12,251 nucleotides of DNA from assembly GCA_021738605.1 (NCBI GenBank), contig JAIPBY010000059.1, forward strand, positions 1 to 12,251, given 5' to 3'. The translations under genes were made by a program, and so were the position numbers. Every line of letters begins with the position of its first letter. The first letter of the stretch is position 1. Under the pieces are notes generated by a model. That model saw only the letters and a list, made by a program, of their open reading frames with translations. It ran no database searches and was not told the origin of the DNA. This DNA comes from Chitinophagaceae bacterium (GTDB taxonomy: Bacteria > Bacteroidota > Bacteroidia > Chitinophagales > Chitinophagaceae). Below, in pieces: positions 1-7,752 of this stretch.

Positions 1-366
1 GAAATGGTTTTGCATGTGGAAAAGCTGATTCAATCACTGGGGCTTCCCTACAGGATTCTCTTGCTTTGCGGAGGAGACATGGGCTTTGCCTCAGCCATGA
101 CCTATGATTTTGAGGTATACAGTGCAGCCCAAGAGCGTTGGCTGGAAGTCAGTTCGGTGTCCAATTTTGAAAGTTTTCAGACCAACCGCATGAAGATCCG
201 GACAAAGGATGAAAATGGAAAGACCCAGCTGCTGCATACCCTTAATGGCAGTTCATTGGCCTTGCCGAGGATTTTGGCCAGTTTGTTGGAGAATTACCAG
301 ACACCGGAAGGCATTCTTATTCCGGAAGTGCTTCGCCCATATTTTGGGGCAGACATGATCGCTTAA
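1..366 (+). CDS. serS: Serine--tRNA ligase, C-terminal part (5' end outside window)
   Basis: This is the last 121 codons of seryl-tRNA synthetase, the cytoplasmic class II enzyme that charges tRNA-Ser (and tRNA-Sec where present) with serine. The frame is open from base 1, so the ATG at position 4 is internal and the true start lies upstream. The visible part is the end of the catalytic domain. It shows the LPYR segment and then GGDMGFASAMTYDFE, close to the family's usual LCTGDMGFASA-TYDLE. Next comes SSVSNFESFQTNRMKIR, which contributes to the active site, and then class II motif 3, read as TLNGSSLALPRILASLLEN, with its invariant Arg. The tail IPEVLRPYFG is also typical. The N-terminal tRNA-binding coiled coil is not in the window. 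The stop lies only 5 bases from the end of the convergent alkB gene, with no hairpin terminator visible. Identity is secure. Confidence 0.95.
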   Translation, partial: EMVLHVEKLIQSLGLPYRILLLCGGDMGFASAMTYDFEVYSAAQERWLEVSSVSNFESFQTNRMKIRTKDENGKTQLLHTLNGSSLALPRILASLLENYQTPEGILIPEVLRPYFGADMIA

Positions 367-371
367 TTTTT

Positions 372-1430
372 TTAATGTGCAGCCGCCATCCTTTGGTGAT
401 AGGCTTCTATCCTTTTGTGCATGACACCGAACCAGATTGGAGGGATTAAAGAAAGCAACAACATGCCTGGATAACCTGTGGGCATCTGCGGAGCGCTGAC
501 GTGGTGCCTGAGCACTTGGTATTTTCTGCTGGCCAGGTAATGGTGATCACTGTGCCTGGACAATTCAAAAAGCATCAGGCGCCCGAGGATATGGCTGCTG
601 TTCCAGCTGTGTTCTGGCATGGCCCTTTCATATCCGTTTTCAGTCTTGTTTCTTTCTAAGCCGTAGTGCTCAATGTAATTGACCGTTTCCAGCAACAAGA
701 TGCCCAATAAAGCTGCAGCCAGAAAACAAAGCAAGGCAAGGCTTCCAAAATAAATAAAAACAGCCACTACAAGCAAGAGCTGGAGGGATTGGAATTGAAT
801 CATCTGGTTGCTGAAATGCCAGACAGGTTTTCCATTTTTCCTTTGCTCATCTGCAGCAATTTTCCAGGCGGAAAGGAAGCCCATTAATACAGACCGACAA
901 TAGAAAAAATAAACGGGTTCACCTTTTCTTGCGCTGCTGGGATCTTCATGGGTGGATACATTTTTATGATGGCCCTTGTTGTGCTCAATGTAAAAATGCA
1001 TGTACAGTGAGGTGAGCAAAAGCAGCTTCGCGAGGTTCCTTTCATACAGGTTTTTCCTGTGCCCCAATTCATGCCCCACGTTGATGCCAAATGTTCCGCA
1101 AAGCAGGCCCATGGCAATGATCCGCCCCGTCAGTTCAAGCCCAGATAGTGTTGGATCCTTAACTGCATTCAAAAAATAATACAGTGCAACATACTGAAGC
1201 GGCACCATGATATAGAGCCAAAGGTCATAGAGCCTGTCGTTTTTTGCCACCTGTTCTTCCGCCTCGCTGAGGTTTCCGGATGCAGCAGGAAATACCAGTT
1301 CAAACAGGGGGATGAACATGAAGGTATAGATCAATGGAAGTGCGATGGTCCATCCCGTGTGCATGAAAGCATAGAAGGAAAGAAAATACATGCTGAGGGG
1401 AGCCGCAAATTTCAATGACCGTATGTGCAT
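372..1430 (-). CDS. alkB: AlkB-type alkane 1-monooxygenase (membrane di-iron hydroxylase)
   Basis: This is a predicted 352-residue inner-membrane non-haem di-iron monooxygenase. The family hydroxylates the terminal carbon of n-alkanes using O2 and electrons from rubredoxin. All diagnostic motifs are present in order: HELGHR (residues 120-125), EHNKGHH (149-155), the AlkB signature NYIEHYGL (251-258) and RHSDHH (292-297). NYIEHYGL sets AlkB apart from ordinary fatty acid desaturases. Hydrophobic segments lie near residues 10-50, 70-90, 101-119, 212-250 and 322-337. The frame stays open upstream to an ATG at 1553, but that start would overlap the OPT gene by over 100 bases and add an atypical N-terminus. 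I therefore prefer the ATG at 1428-1430, 10 bases after the OPT stop. At 352 residues it is somewhat shorter than Pseudomonas AlkB (about 400). It is the last gene of the likely pot-opt-alkB operon. No rubredoxin, rubredoxin reductase or regulator gene lies in the window. The substrate is inferred from the family; xylene monooxygenase-like activity is possible. Confidence 0.88.
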   Translation of the reverse strand: MHIRSLKFAAPLSMYFLSFYAFMHTGWTIALPLIYTFMFIPLFELVFPAASGNLSEAEEQVAKNDRLYDLWLYIMVPLQYVALYYFLNAVKDPTLSGLELTGRIIAMGLLCGTFGINVGHELGHRKNLYERNLAKLLLLTSLYMHFYIEHNKGHHKNVSTHEDPSSARKGEPVYFFYCRSVLMGFLSAWKIAADEQRKNGKPVWHFSNQMIQFQSLQLLLVVAVFIYFGSLALLCFLAAALLGILLLETVNYIEHYGLERNKTENGYERAMPEHSWNSSHILGRLMLFELSRHSDHHYLASRKYQVLRHHVSAPQMPTGYPGMLLLSLIPPIWFGVMHKRIEAYHQRMAAAH

Positions 1431-1440
1431 GATGGATGGA

Positions 1441-3492
1441 TTAATGGGTGGTTGTTGGATCTTCTGGTTTAACTGCAATCCTGTAAAGCAGTAATGCCAT
1501 GGCAAAGAAAATGAGGGTGCCCAGCAGGAAATACCCTTGTTCTCCGATGGCAAGGGTGATGTTTTCCTCGAAGTTCAGTTTGCTCAAGCCTTTTGCCACG
1601 GTTTCATTGGCAGAGAGAAAGGCCACAATTACGCCAGCAATGGCACCGCCAGCAACAAGTCCTGTGGCAAAAAGATTCCCTTTTCTGAGGTCTTCCTCCT
1701 CTTCACTGGCTTTTTCTTTCTTTTTCTTTCCATCCACAATTCCTCTGATCGCACCACCAATGAAAATAGGCAAGGTGGTAGAAAGGGGAAGATAGATGCC
1801 AATGGCGAAGCTCAACGCCTTGATGCCACAGAGTTCCATGACAATGGCAATGGCCACACCAACCAATACAAACTGCCAATCCAGGTTGAATGATAATATT
1901 CCTTTGATGAGTGTCGCCATCAACGTGGCCTGCGGAGCGGCATATTGATCCGTTCCAATCGCATGATGGATGCCTGAAGAAATCATTTCTTGTGTAGGCG
2001 TATCCAGTATTTTGATGGTGAATCCGATGGCAATTGACGAAACGATGGCCCCAATGAAAAGTGAAATTTGCTGTGCCCTTGGGGTTGCACCCAGGATATA
2101 TCCCGTCTTGAGATCTTGTGATGTTGCACCCGCGTTTGCGGCGGCGATACAAATCATTCCACCTACAACCAGGGCCATGGGCTCATACAGTTTTCCTGTC
2201 CATCCCACAGCAATAAAAACCAAACAAGTACCCATGATGGTAGCGATGGTCATGCCGGAGATGGGGTTGTTGGAAGATCCGATCAATCCTACAATACGGG
2301 AGGAAACGGTTACAAAAAAAGCACCAAACAATACCACCAAGATCCCGATCAACAATTTGCTGAGTACACCATTTCCAGGCACCTGCGGCATGATGGTCAT
2401 GAGCAGAATTAAGCCAAGGCTTCCCCACAATACAATTTTCACAGACAGGTCTTTTTCGGTGCGTATGACCTTTTGTAGGGTATCATTGCCAGCCCGAACC
2501 GATCCGAGGCTTCCCTTGAAAGAAGAAATGATAGTGGGGATGGTTTTGATCAATGTGATGAAGCCGCCAGCAGCCACCGCACCGGCCCCGATCTGCCGTA
2601 CAAATGCCCTATAGATGGCCACGGCATAATCATTGAATTGGTGCGTTGCAGGGTTCCATCCACCGGGGCCGCCTGCTGTTTGAATATCTTGAAGATAGCC
2701 CAGTTTGATGAGTTGATTGGCAATCACATCCCCCGGCACAACTGTTGCCAGCAAGGGGTTGAATACAAACCAGGTAAGTACACTACCTGCAACCAGCACA
2801 CCTGCAATTTTAGGGCCGATGATGTAGCCTACGCCCAAATATTCAGGAGTAATTTCTCCACTGATTTTTGCAGAGGGCAAATACTTGTTGGCCTGTGATG
2901 TAATGTAGGAAGGGGTTTCAGCCACCACATGCAATATTTTTTGCAGGAAAGCGTATGCTGTTGCGATACCCAAACCGGCAAAGGCCGTCTTGGCAAAATT
3001 GCCTCCTTTTTCTCCGGCTTTCAATACTGATGCACAAGCCGTGCCTTCAGGATAGGGAAGGGTATCATGTTCCTTTACAATCAATGCACTGCGCAAGGGA
3101 ATCATCATCAGTGTTCCCAGCATCCCGCCAAAAATGGCCAGCACAAGGATGGTGATGTAGTTGAAATAATCCGCACTGCCCGCTTCGCTCAGAAAAAGAA
3201 ATCCCGGAAGGGTGAATACCACTCCGGCTGCTATGCTCTCTCCGGCTGAACCTGTTGTCTGGATGATATTGTTCTCAAGAATCGTTGTTTTGAGAAACAA
3301 TTTGCTCAGTGCAATTGACATCACCGCAATGGGGATGGAAGCAGATACCGTAAGCCCAGCCTTTAGTGCAAGGTATACCGTGGCTGCGCCAAAGATTACT
3401 CCAAAGCAGGCGCCAGTAATGACAGCCTTGAGTGTAAACTCTTTCATCACAGTTTCAGGGGCGATGAAAGGCATGAATTTTTTTTCAGACAT
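1441..3492 (-). CDS. OPT-family oligopeptide transporter
   Basis: This is a 683-residue polytopic membrane protein of the oligopeptide transporter (OPT) superfamily, in the prokaryotic branch. The family comprises proton-driven importers of peptides and, in some members, metal chelates. The sequence alternates about 14-16 hydrophobic segments with short loops. Family-typical stretches are NNIIQTTGSAGES (residues 74-86), LPYPEGTACASVL (145-157), SSNNPISGMT (406-415), GATSQDLKTGY (455-465) with GATPRAQQ (468-475), and YLPLSTTLPIFIGG (567-580). A strongly charged loop, KKKKEKASEEEEDLRK (589-604), lies between two late membrane segments and produces a pyrimidine-rich tract on the plus strand. The ATG at 3490-3492 is preferred because it gives a normal N-terminus 27 bases after the upstream POT gene. 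alkB follows after 10 bases. No Shine-Dalgarno sequence is evident. The family is secure, but the substrate cannot be read from the sequence; peptides, glutathione-like compounds or siderophore complexes are all possible. Confidence 0.92.
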   Translation of the reverse strand: MSEKKFMPFIAPETVMKEFTLKAVITGACFGVIFGAATVYLALKAGLTVSASIPIAVMSIALSKLFLKTTILENNIIQTTGSAGESIAAGVVFTLPGFLFLSEAGSADYFNYITILVLAIFGGMLGTLMMIPLRSALIVKEHDTLPYPEGTACASVLKAGEKGGNFAKTAFAGLGIATAYAFLQKILHVVAETPSYITSQANKYLPSAKISGEITPEYLGVGYIIGPKIAGVLVAGSVLTWFVFNPLLATVVPGDVIANQLIKLGYLQDIQTAGGPGGWNPATHQFNDYAVAIYRAFVRQIGAGAVAAGGFITLIKTIPTIISSFKGSLGSVRAGNDTLQKVIRTEKDLSVKIVLWGSLGLILLMTIMPQVPGNGVLSKLLIGILVVLFGAFFVTVSSRIVGLIGSSNNPISGMTIATIMGTCLVFIAVGWTGKLYEPMALVVGGMICIAAANAGATSQDLKTGYILGATPRAQQISLFIGAIVSSIAIGFTIKILDTPTQEMISSGIHHAIGTDQYAAPQATLMATLIKGILSFNLDWQFVLVGVAIAIVMELCGIKALSFAIGIYLPLSTTLPIFIGGAIRGIVDGKKKKEKASEEEEDLRKGNLFATGLVAGGAIAGVIVAFLSANETVAKGLSKLNFEENITLAIGEQGYFLLGTLIFFAMALLLYRIAVKPEDPTTTH

Positions 3493-3519
3493 GGCAGAAG
3501 ATTATGGTTGTGCTTTCGT

Positions 3520-5223
3520 TTAAGAGTTCATCATTTTCTGCAACCATTTGGTCAGCATAAATAAGATCAGGGAAGCAATTCCAGACAGTACCACAAAGAG
3601 CATGAAAAAGTCGTACATGTTGTGCATCTCATAGCCCAGAAATGAGGTGGTTTTGTTTTCAGGATAAAGTGCGCTCAACTGACCAGCCAGTTTGTTGGCA
3701 AAGGCATTGGCCAGAAACCAAACCGCCATCAGCAAAGAGGCCAATTTCAATGGAGCCAGCTTGTTGACCAGAGAGAGTCCGATGGGAGAAAGACAAAGCT
3801 CTCCCCAGGTATGGAGCATGTAAAGACCAGCCAGCCAAATCATGGTTACTTTCATGCCTGGTTCAATATTCTTGACACCAACGCTGATCCACAAATAGCC
3901 CAGTGCAAGCAGCAAAAGTCCGATGGCCATTTTGGTGGGAGAGGAAGGCTCATGCTTTCCCAGCTTGATCCAAAGCCAGGCAAATACGGGTGCAAAAAGC
4001 ACAACATAGGTTGAGTTCAAAGACTGGAAAAAGCTGGCAGGCACTTCTGAAAAAAGGATGGAGGAGTTGATGGTGGGCATGAATTTGTAATCCATGTAAA
4101 GGATTCCTGCAGTCATCAGCAAAAGCAGGAAATAAACAACATTTCGAAGCAGCACATCATTTTCGGAAAGGTTGTTTTTTGCGCGATGGTATAGCCTGAA
4201 AATAAAGAACAGCAAGGCGGCTGACGCTACATAGATGCTCCAAACAGGGATGGACCAGTCAAGCCTCCTGTCTGTCTGTTCATCAGCAAAAAAAGTGAGT
4301 GAGGCACCCGCCTGTTCAAAGGCACTCCAGAAGAAAACCACAAAAAAAGAAACAATGAAGATCACACCCACTTTTTTCTTGTCGATGATACTGAGGCTTT
4401 TGTCGCTGAAGATGATAAAAAGGATCAGCAAAAGTGCTCCAATCAACAGGTAGAAAAGGAAGCTAAAAATCCTGGCATCAATGTAAAGCAAAGCAATCAT
4501 GAGGGAGGAGAAAACCCCCAACCCAATGGTGATGACAACTGGATTGAGGAACTTGCTTTGTGCGCCTTCTGGTGCATTGCCAATTTGCTGGCCCTCGGGG
4601 TTGATCAGGTATTTGTCCTGAAAAGTCTTTTGAACCAGCACACTGAGCAACATGCCAATACCTGCAATCAAAAATGCCCATTTGAAATCAGCCGGGTTGC
4701 CTGTGTCTCCAAATGCACCGCAGAGAAATGGCCCCAAGGCGCCACCAACATTGATGCCCATGTAGAAGATGGTATAGGCCGGATCTATCCTGCGATCTCC
4801 CGGATTGTAGAGTTGGCCAACAAGTGAAGAAATATTGGGTTTGAAAAAACCATTACCGGCAATCATGAAGCCCAGCCCACTGAAAAACAGGAAGGTGGAT
4901 AATGCGGTATTGGTGTCATACACGGAAGCACAAAAAAACAGGATGAACTCACCCAATGCCATCGTGAGGCCCCCGGCAATGATCGATCGTTTGTTTCCCC
5001 AATAGCGGTCCGCCATGAAGCCTCCGACCAAAGGCGTCAGGTAAATAAGGCTGGTATAGCTTCCATAAAGCTGGGAGGCAATGGTCTTGTCAAGCAACAA
5101 GGCTTTGGTCATGAACAGAACCAAGATGGCCCTCATTCCGTAGTAGTTGAATCGCTCCCACATTTCGGTAGAAAAAAGAATATAAAGTCCTTTTGGGTGT
5201 GATGTGTTTTGGTTGGTTGACAT
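3520..5223 (-). CDS. POT/PTR-family proton-dependent di/tripeptide transporter
   Basis: This is a 567-residue inner-membrane symporter of the major facilitator superfamily, POT (PTR2) branch, which imports di- and tripeptides with protons. The proton-coupling motif ExxERFxYYG is intact near the N-terminus (EMWERFNYYG, residues 20-29). The loop GGFMADRYWGNKR (67-79) is the MFS motif between helices 2 and 3. The PTR2 signature is FYMGINVGGALGPF (153-166). FEQ (302-304) and GELCLSPIGLS (474-484) carry acidic residues conserved for peptide binding and coupling. About 14 membrane segments fit the bacterial form of the family. The ATG at 5221-5223 gives a short hydrophilic N-terminus (MSTNQNTSHPKG) before the first helix. 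It is the first gene of the leftward cluster, 27 bases ahead of the OPT transporter, and divergent from purD. It is similar to dtpT-like transporters, but I do not assign a symbol. Confidence 0.93.
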   Translation of the reverse strand: MSTNQNTSHPKGLYILFSTEMWERFNYYGMRAILVLFMTKALLLDKTIASQLYGSYTSLIYLTPLVGGFMADRYWGNKRSIIAGGLTMALGEFILFFCASVYDTNTALSTFLFFSGLGFMIAGNGFFKPNISSLVGQLYNPGDRRIDPAYTIFYMGINVGGALGPFLCGAFGDTGNPADFKWAFLIAGIGMLLSVLVQKTFQDKYLINPEGQQIGNAPEGAQSKFLNPVVITIGLGVFSSLMIALLYIDARIFSFLFYLLIGALLLILFIIFSDKSLSIIDKKKVGVIFIVSFFVVFFWSAFEQAGASLTFFADEQTDRRLDWSIPVWSIYVASAALLFFIFRLYHRAKNNLSENDVLLRNVVYFLLLLMTAGILYMDYKFMPTINSSILFSEVPASFFQSLNSTYVVLFAPVFAWLWIKLGKHEPSSPTKMAIGLLLLALGYLWISVGVKNIEPGMKVTMIWLAGLYMLHTWGELCLSPIGLSLVNKLAPLKLASLLMAVWFLANAFANKLAGQLSALYPENKTTSFLGYEMHNMYDFFMLFVVLSGIASLILFMLTKWLQKMMNS

Positions 5224-5302
5224 ATGTCTTTATTTGTTGATTTGCCTAAAATAAGCAATTTGTATCTTCGCCACGCTTTTCAGTAAACAATAAAAATCAA
5301 CC
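5224..5302. promoter_or_regulatory. Divergent intergenic region with a likely purD promoter
   Basis: This AT-rich 79-base gap separates the divergent POT gene and purD, so promoters for both should lie here. On the plus strand, TATCTTCG (5263-5270) matches the Bacteroidota -7 box TAnnTTTG at all but one base. A TTTG sits 18 bases upstream (5241-5244), about the right place for the -33 box. This would give a short leader ending in A-rich sequence before the purD ATG at 5303. On the minus strand only a weak box is visible (TATTTTAG), without a well-placed TTG, so I do not mark a POT promoter. No purine-responsive riboswitch fits in this space, and no obvious operator palindrome is seen. Confidence 0.5.
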
Positions 5303-6586
5303 ATGAATATCTTGCTCCTTGGTTCTGGCGGAAGGGAACATGCCCTTGCTTGGAAAATCAAACAAAGTGCGCACTGCAGCCAACTTTTTATTGCCCCAGG
5401 AAACCCAGGTACGGCAGGCTTTGGTGAGAATGTGGCGATCGCGACCGGTGATTTTGAAGCCATTGCTGGGTTCTGTAAGCAGCAAGAAATTGGCATGGTG
5501 GTCGTTGGTCCTGAAGACCCTTTGGTCAATGGCATTTATGATTACCTCAAGGCAGATCCGGGCTTGCCGGGACTGATTGTTGTGGGTCCTTCGGCAGAAG
5601 CAGCAAAGCTCGAAGGAAGCAAGGCTTTTGCTAAAGCATTCATGGACCGCCAAGGCATACCCACGGCGGCTTACAGGGAATTTACAAAAGAAAATTATAC
5701 AGAGGGCGTGGCTTATTTGAAGGCTCATTCACTGCCCATTGTGTTGAAAGCGGATGGGTTGGCCGCTGGTAAAGGGGTTGTCATCGCACAGACGCATGAA
5801 GAGGCATTGTCCAATTTTGAGGAAATGATTGTTTCAGCTCGCTTTGGTGCTGCCAGTGAGCGGGTGGTGGTGGAGCAATTCCTCGCTGGTGTTGAAATGA
5901 GTGTTTTTGCCCTGACCAATGGCAGTCAGTATGTCTTGTTACCGGAAGCAAAAGACTATAAACGGATTGGGGAGGGAGATACTGGCCCCAATACCGGTGG
6001 GATGGGAGCCGTCAGCCCGGTACCATTTGCCCAGGGTGTTTTTATGGACAAAGTGATTGAAAGGGTTGTCAGGCCTACAATAGCTGGCCTCGAGAAAGAG
6101 GGGCTGGTATACCATGGATTTGTATTTTTTGGCTTGATCAATGTTGGCGGAGAACCTTATGTGATTGAGTACAATTGCAGGATGGGAGATCCCGAAACCG
6201 AAGTGGTCATGCCAAGGTTAAAGTCCGACATCCTTGAACTTTTTAAGGCCATGGATGAAGGCAAGCTGGATGAAATTGAAGTGGAGATCGATCCAAGGGC
6301 TGCTTCCACAGTGGTTTTGGTGAGTGGTGGGTATCCCGGAGACTTTGAAAAAGGAAAGCCAATCAAGGGGCTTGATACAGTATTCCCATCAGAGACGATG
6401 GTGTTCTATGCTGGCATAAGCGGCACTGGTGGTGATTTGCGAACCAACGGCGGAAGGGTTGCAGCCATTACTTCCTATGGAAAGGATATCAACGATGCAG
6501 TAGAAAAATCCCTTGATGCAATCAAGTCCATTGGCTATGCACGAATGGATTTTCGGAAGGATATTGGCTTTGAATTTCGAAACTAA
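5303..6586 (+). CDS. purD: Phosphoribosylamine--glycine ligase (GAR synthetase)
   Basis: This enzyme catalyses the second step of de novo purine synthesis in the cytoplasm: ATP-dependent joining of glycine to 5-phosphoribosylamine to give GAR. At 427 residues it matches the usual length of the monofunctional bacterial enzyme. The N-domain begins with LLLGSGGREHALAWK (residues 4-18) and continues with VVGPEDPLVNGI (67-78). The ATP-grasp domain shows VLKADGLAAGKGVV (147-160), VVVEQFLAGVEMSVFA (188-203) and LPEAKDYKRIGEGDTGPNTG (213-232). The family signature near the metal and ATP site reads NCRMGDPETE (291-300), with Met at a position that varies between lineages. The C-terminal domain is complete. 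The ATG at 5303 is the natural start because it leads directly into the nucleotide-binding glycine loop. The gene stands alone, divergent from the transporter cluster and 104 bases before mreB, so it is probably transcribed from its own promoter. Confidence 0.97.
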   Translation: MNILLLGSGGREHALAWKIKQSAHCSQLFIAPGNPGTAGFGENVAIATGDFEAIAGFCKQQEIGMVVVGPEDPLVNGIYDYLKADPGLPGLIVVGPSAEAAKLEGSKAFAKAFMDRQGIPTAAYREFTKENYTEGVAYLKAHSLPIVLKADGLAAGKGVVIAQTHEEALSNFEEMIVSARFGAASERVVVEQFLAGVEMSVFALTNGSQYVLLPEAKDYKRIGEGDTGPNTGGMGAVSPVPFAQGVFMDKVIERVVRPTIAGLEKEGLVYHGFVFFGLINVGGEPYVIEYNCRMGDPETEVVMPRLKSDILELFKAMDEGKLDEIEVEIDPRAASTVVLVSGGYPGDFEKGKPIKGLDTVFPSETMVFYAGISGTGGDLRTNGGRVAAITSYGKDINDAVEKSLDAIKSIGYARMDFRKDIGFEFRN

Positions 6587-6637
6587 TTTTTGTGTTCCTG
6601 GAATAACACCGAATTATATTTTCAGCAAAATTCATGA

Positions 6638-6667
6638 TTGTTTATTGGGTTATTTATTTGAACTTTG
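6638..6667 (+). promoter_or_regulatory. Putative promoter for the mre/rod cluster
   Basis: This site lies in the 104-base purD-mreB gap. GAACTTTG (6660-6667) resembles the Bacteroidota -7 box TAnnTTTG with one mismatch in the TA. A TTG (6638-6640) is placed 19 bases upstream. Transcription would begin about 15-20 bases before the mreB ATG at 6691, leaving a short A-rich leader (TTAAAAATACAGTTAA). The remainder of the gap holds only AT-rich sequence and a weak 5-bp inverted repeat just after purD. The call rests on pattern and spacing alone. Confidence 0.4.
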
Positions 6668-6690
6668 TGAAGCGTTAAAAATACAGTTAA

Positions 6691-7716
6691 ATGGGACTTT
6701 TTACATGGTTTACACAGGACATTGCTATTGATCTTGGTACAGCAAATACACTCATTATTCACAATGACGAGATCGTGGTGAATGAGCCTTCGATTGTTGC
6801 GCTGGACAGGAACAATCCCAAGCATTTGCTTGCAGTGGGTAAAAAAGCCTTGTTGATGCATGAAAAGACCCATGAAAGTATTCGTACGGTAAGACCCCTG
6901 AGGGATGGAGTGATCGCAGATTTTAACGCAGCTGAATTGATGATCCGTGAGATGATCAAATTAATTTATCCCAAGAAGCCCCTTTTTCCGCCAAGCTGGA
7001 AAATGATGATTTGTATCCCCTCCAGTATTACAGAAGTAGAGAAAAGAGCTGTTCGCGATAGTGCAGAACAGGCTGGTGCAAAGGAAGTATACCTGATACA
7101 TGAACCCATGGCAGCGGCCCTGGGTATAGGGATTGATGTGACGGAACCCATCGGAAACATGATCATCGACATTGGCGGTGGAACCACAGGTATCACCGTT
7201 ATCGCACTCGCAGGCATTGTTTGTGACCAATCCATCAGGATTGCAGGTGATGAGTTTACTGCGGACATCATGGAAGCGTTGAGGAGATACCATAGTTTGT
7301 TGATCGGTGAAAGAACAGCAGAACAAATCAAGATACAAATTGGTGCAGCCATGAAAGACCTTGACGCACCACCAGATGATATACCGGTGAATGGAAGGGA
7401 TTTGGTTACCGGCATTCCCAAACAGATCATGGTGAGCTACCAGGAAATTGCAGAAGCCCTCGATAAATCAATTTTCAAGATTGAAGAGGCCATTCTCAAG
7501 GCCCTTGAAACAACTCCCCCTGAGTTGGCTTCAGACATCTATAAGCGCGGTCTTTACCTTACAGGTGGAGGAGCATTGTTGAGAGGGTTGGACAAGCGCC
7601 TGTCACAAAAAATCAAGCTCCCTGTTCATATTGCCGAAGATCCACTGAAAAGCGTTGTGCGGGGAACCGGGCTGGCTTTGAAGAATTACCATAACTTTCC
7701 TTTCATCATGCGGTAA
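6691..7716 (+). CDS. mreB: Rod shape-determining protein MreB (bacterial actin)
   Basis: MreB is the actin-like ATPase that forms membrane-bound filaments and orients lateral wall synthesis. The 341-residue length is typical. The actin-fold nucleotide motifs are all present: phosphate-1 DLGTANT (residues 14-20), phosphate-2 DIGGGTTGI (160-168) and the adenosine motif TGGGALLRGL (291-300). IHEPMAAALGIGI (136-148) is also characteristic. The N-terminus MGLFTWFTQD is short and hydrophobic, consistent with the membrane-anchoring segment seen in this family. The ATG at 6691 is preceded by A-rich sequence rather than a Shine-Dalgarno. It is the first gene of a five-gene plus-strand cluster, with mreC starting 36 bases after its stop. 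The genes downstream encode its partners MreC, MreD, PBP2 and RodA, which confirms the MreB rather than the FtsA or DnaK assignment. Confidence 0.97.
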   Translation: MGLFTWFTQDIAIDLGTANTLIIHNDEIVVNEPSIVALDRNNPKHLLAVGKKALLMHEKTHESIRTVRPLRDGVIADFNAAELMIREMIKLIYPKKPLFPPSWKMMICIPSSITEVEKRAVRDSAEQAGAKEVYLIHEPMAAALGIGIDVTEPIGNMIIDIGGGTTGITVIALAGIVCDQSIRIAGDEFTADIMEALRRYHSLLIGERTAEQIKIQIGAAMKDLDAPPDDIPVNGRDLVTGIPKQIMVSYQEIAEALDKSIFKIEEAILKALETTPPELASDIYKRGLYLTGGGALLRGLDKRLSQKIKLPVHIAEDPLKSVVRGTGLALKNYHNFPFIMR

Positions 7717-7737
7717 GGATTGGAATAATAAACCCTT

Positions 7738-7750
7738 AGGAGTAACTCCT
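7738..7750 (+). promoter_or_regulatory. Shine-Dalgarno-like AGGAG inside a small hairpin before mreC
   Basis: AGGAG (7738-7742) lies 10 bases ahead of the mreC ATG (7753), a workable ribosome-binding distance. It is followed by TAA and then CTCCT (7746-7750), a perfect 5-bp complement. The RNA could fold into a tight stem-loop that hides the AGGAG. No other gene start in this window has a comparable well-spaced Shine-Dalgarno-like sequence. Control of mreC translation by this fold is inference; a 5-bp repeat could arise by chance. Confidence 0.35.
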
Positions 7751-7752
7751 CC

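Noticed and set aside
1431..1553. Longer alkB start at the ATG at 1553 (41 extra residues)
   Set aside because: It would overlap the OPT coding region by over 100 bases, and the added N-terminus does not look like AlkB. The ATG at 1428-1430 fits the 10-base spacing and the family start.
1703..2152. Open frame of 149 codons on the minus strand inside the OPT gene
   Set aside because: It is an out-of-frame reading of the same strand, rich in His, Cys and Trp as expected for a shifted frame, with no domain.
1970..2614. Open frame of 214 codons on the plus strand, antisense to the OPT gene
   Set aside because: It has low-complexity, shadow-like composition (many Met, Pro, Thr, Ile), no recognisable domain, and lies fully inside a secure gene on the other strand.
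6592..6609. Inverted repeat GTGTT/AACAC after purD as a terminator
   Set aside because: The stem is only 5 bp with an 8-base loop and low GC, and the T-rich tract is not directly adjacent. It is too weak to call.
6961..7430. Antisense open frames of 125 and 154 codons under mreB
   Set aside because: They are shadows of the well-conserved mreB frame, with no promoter or domain support.
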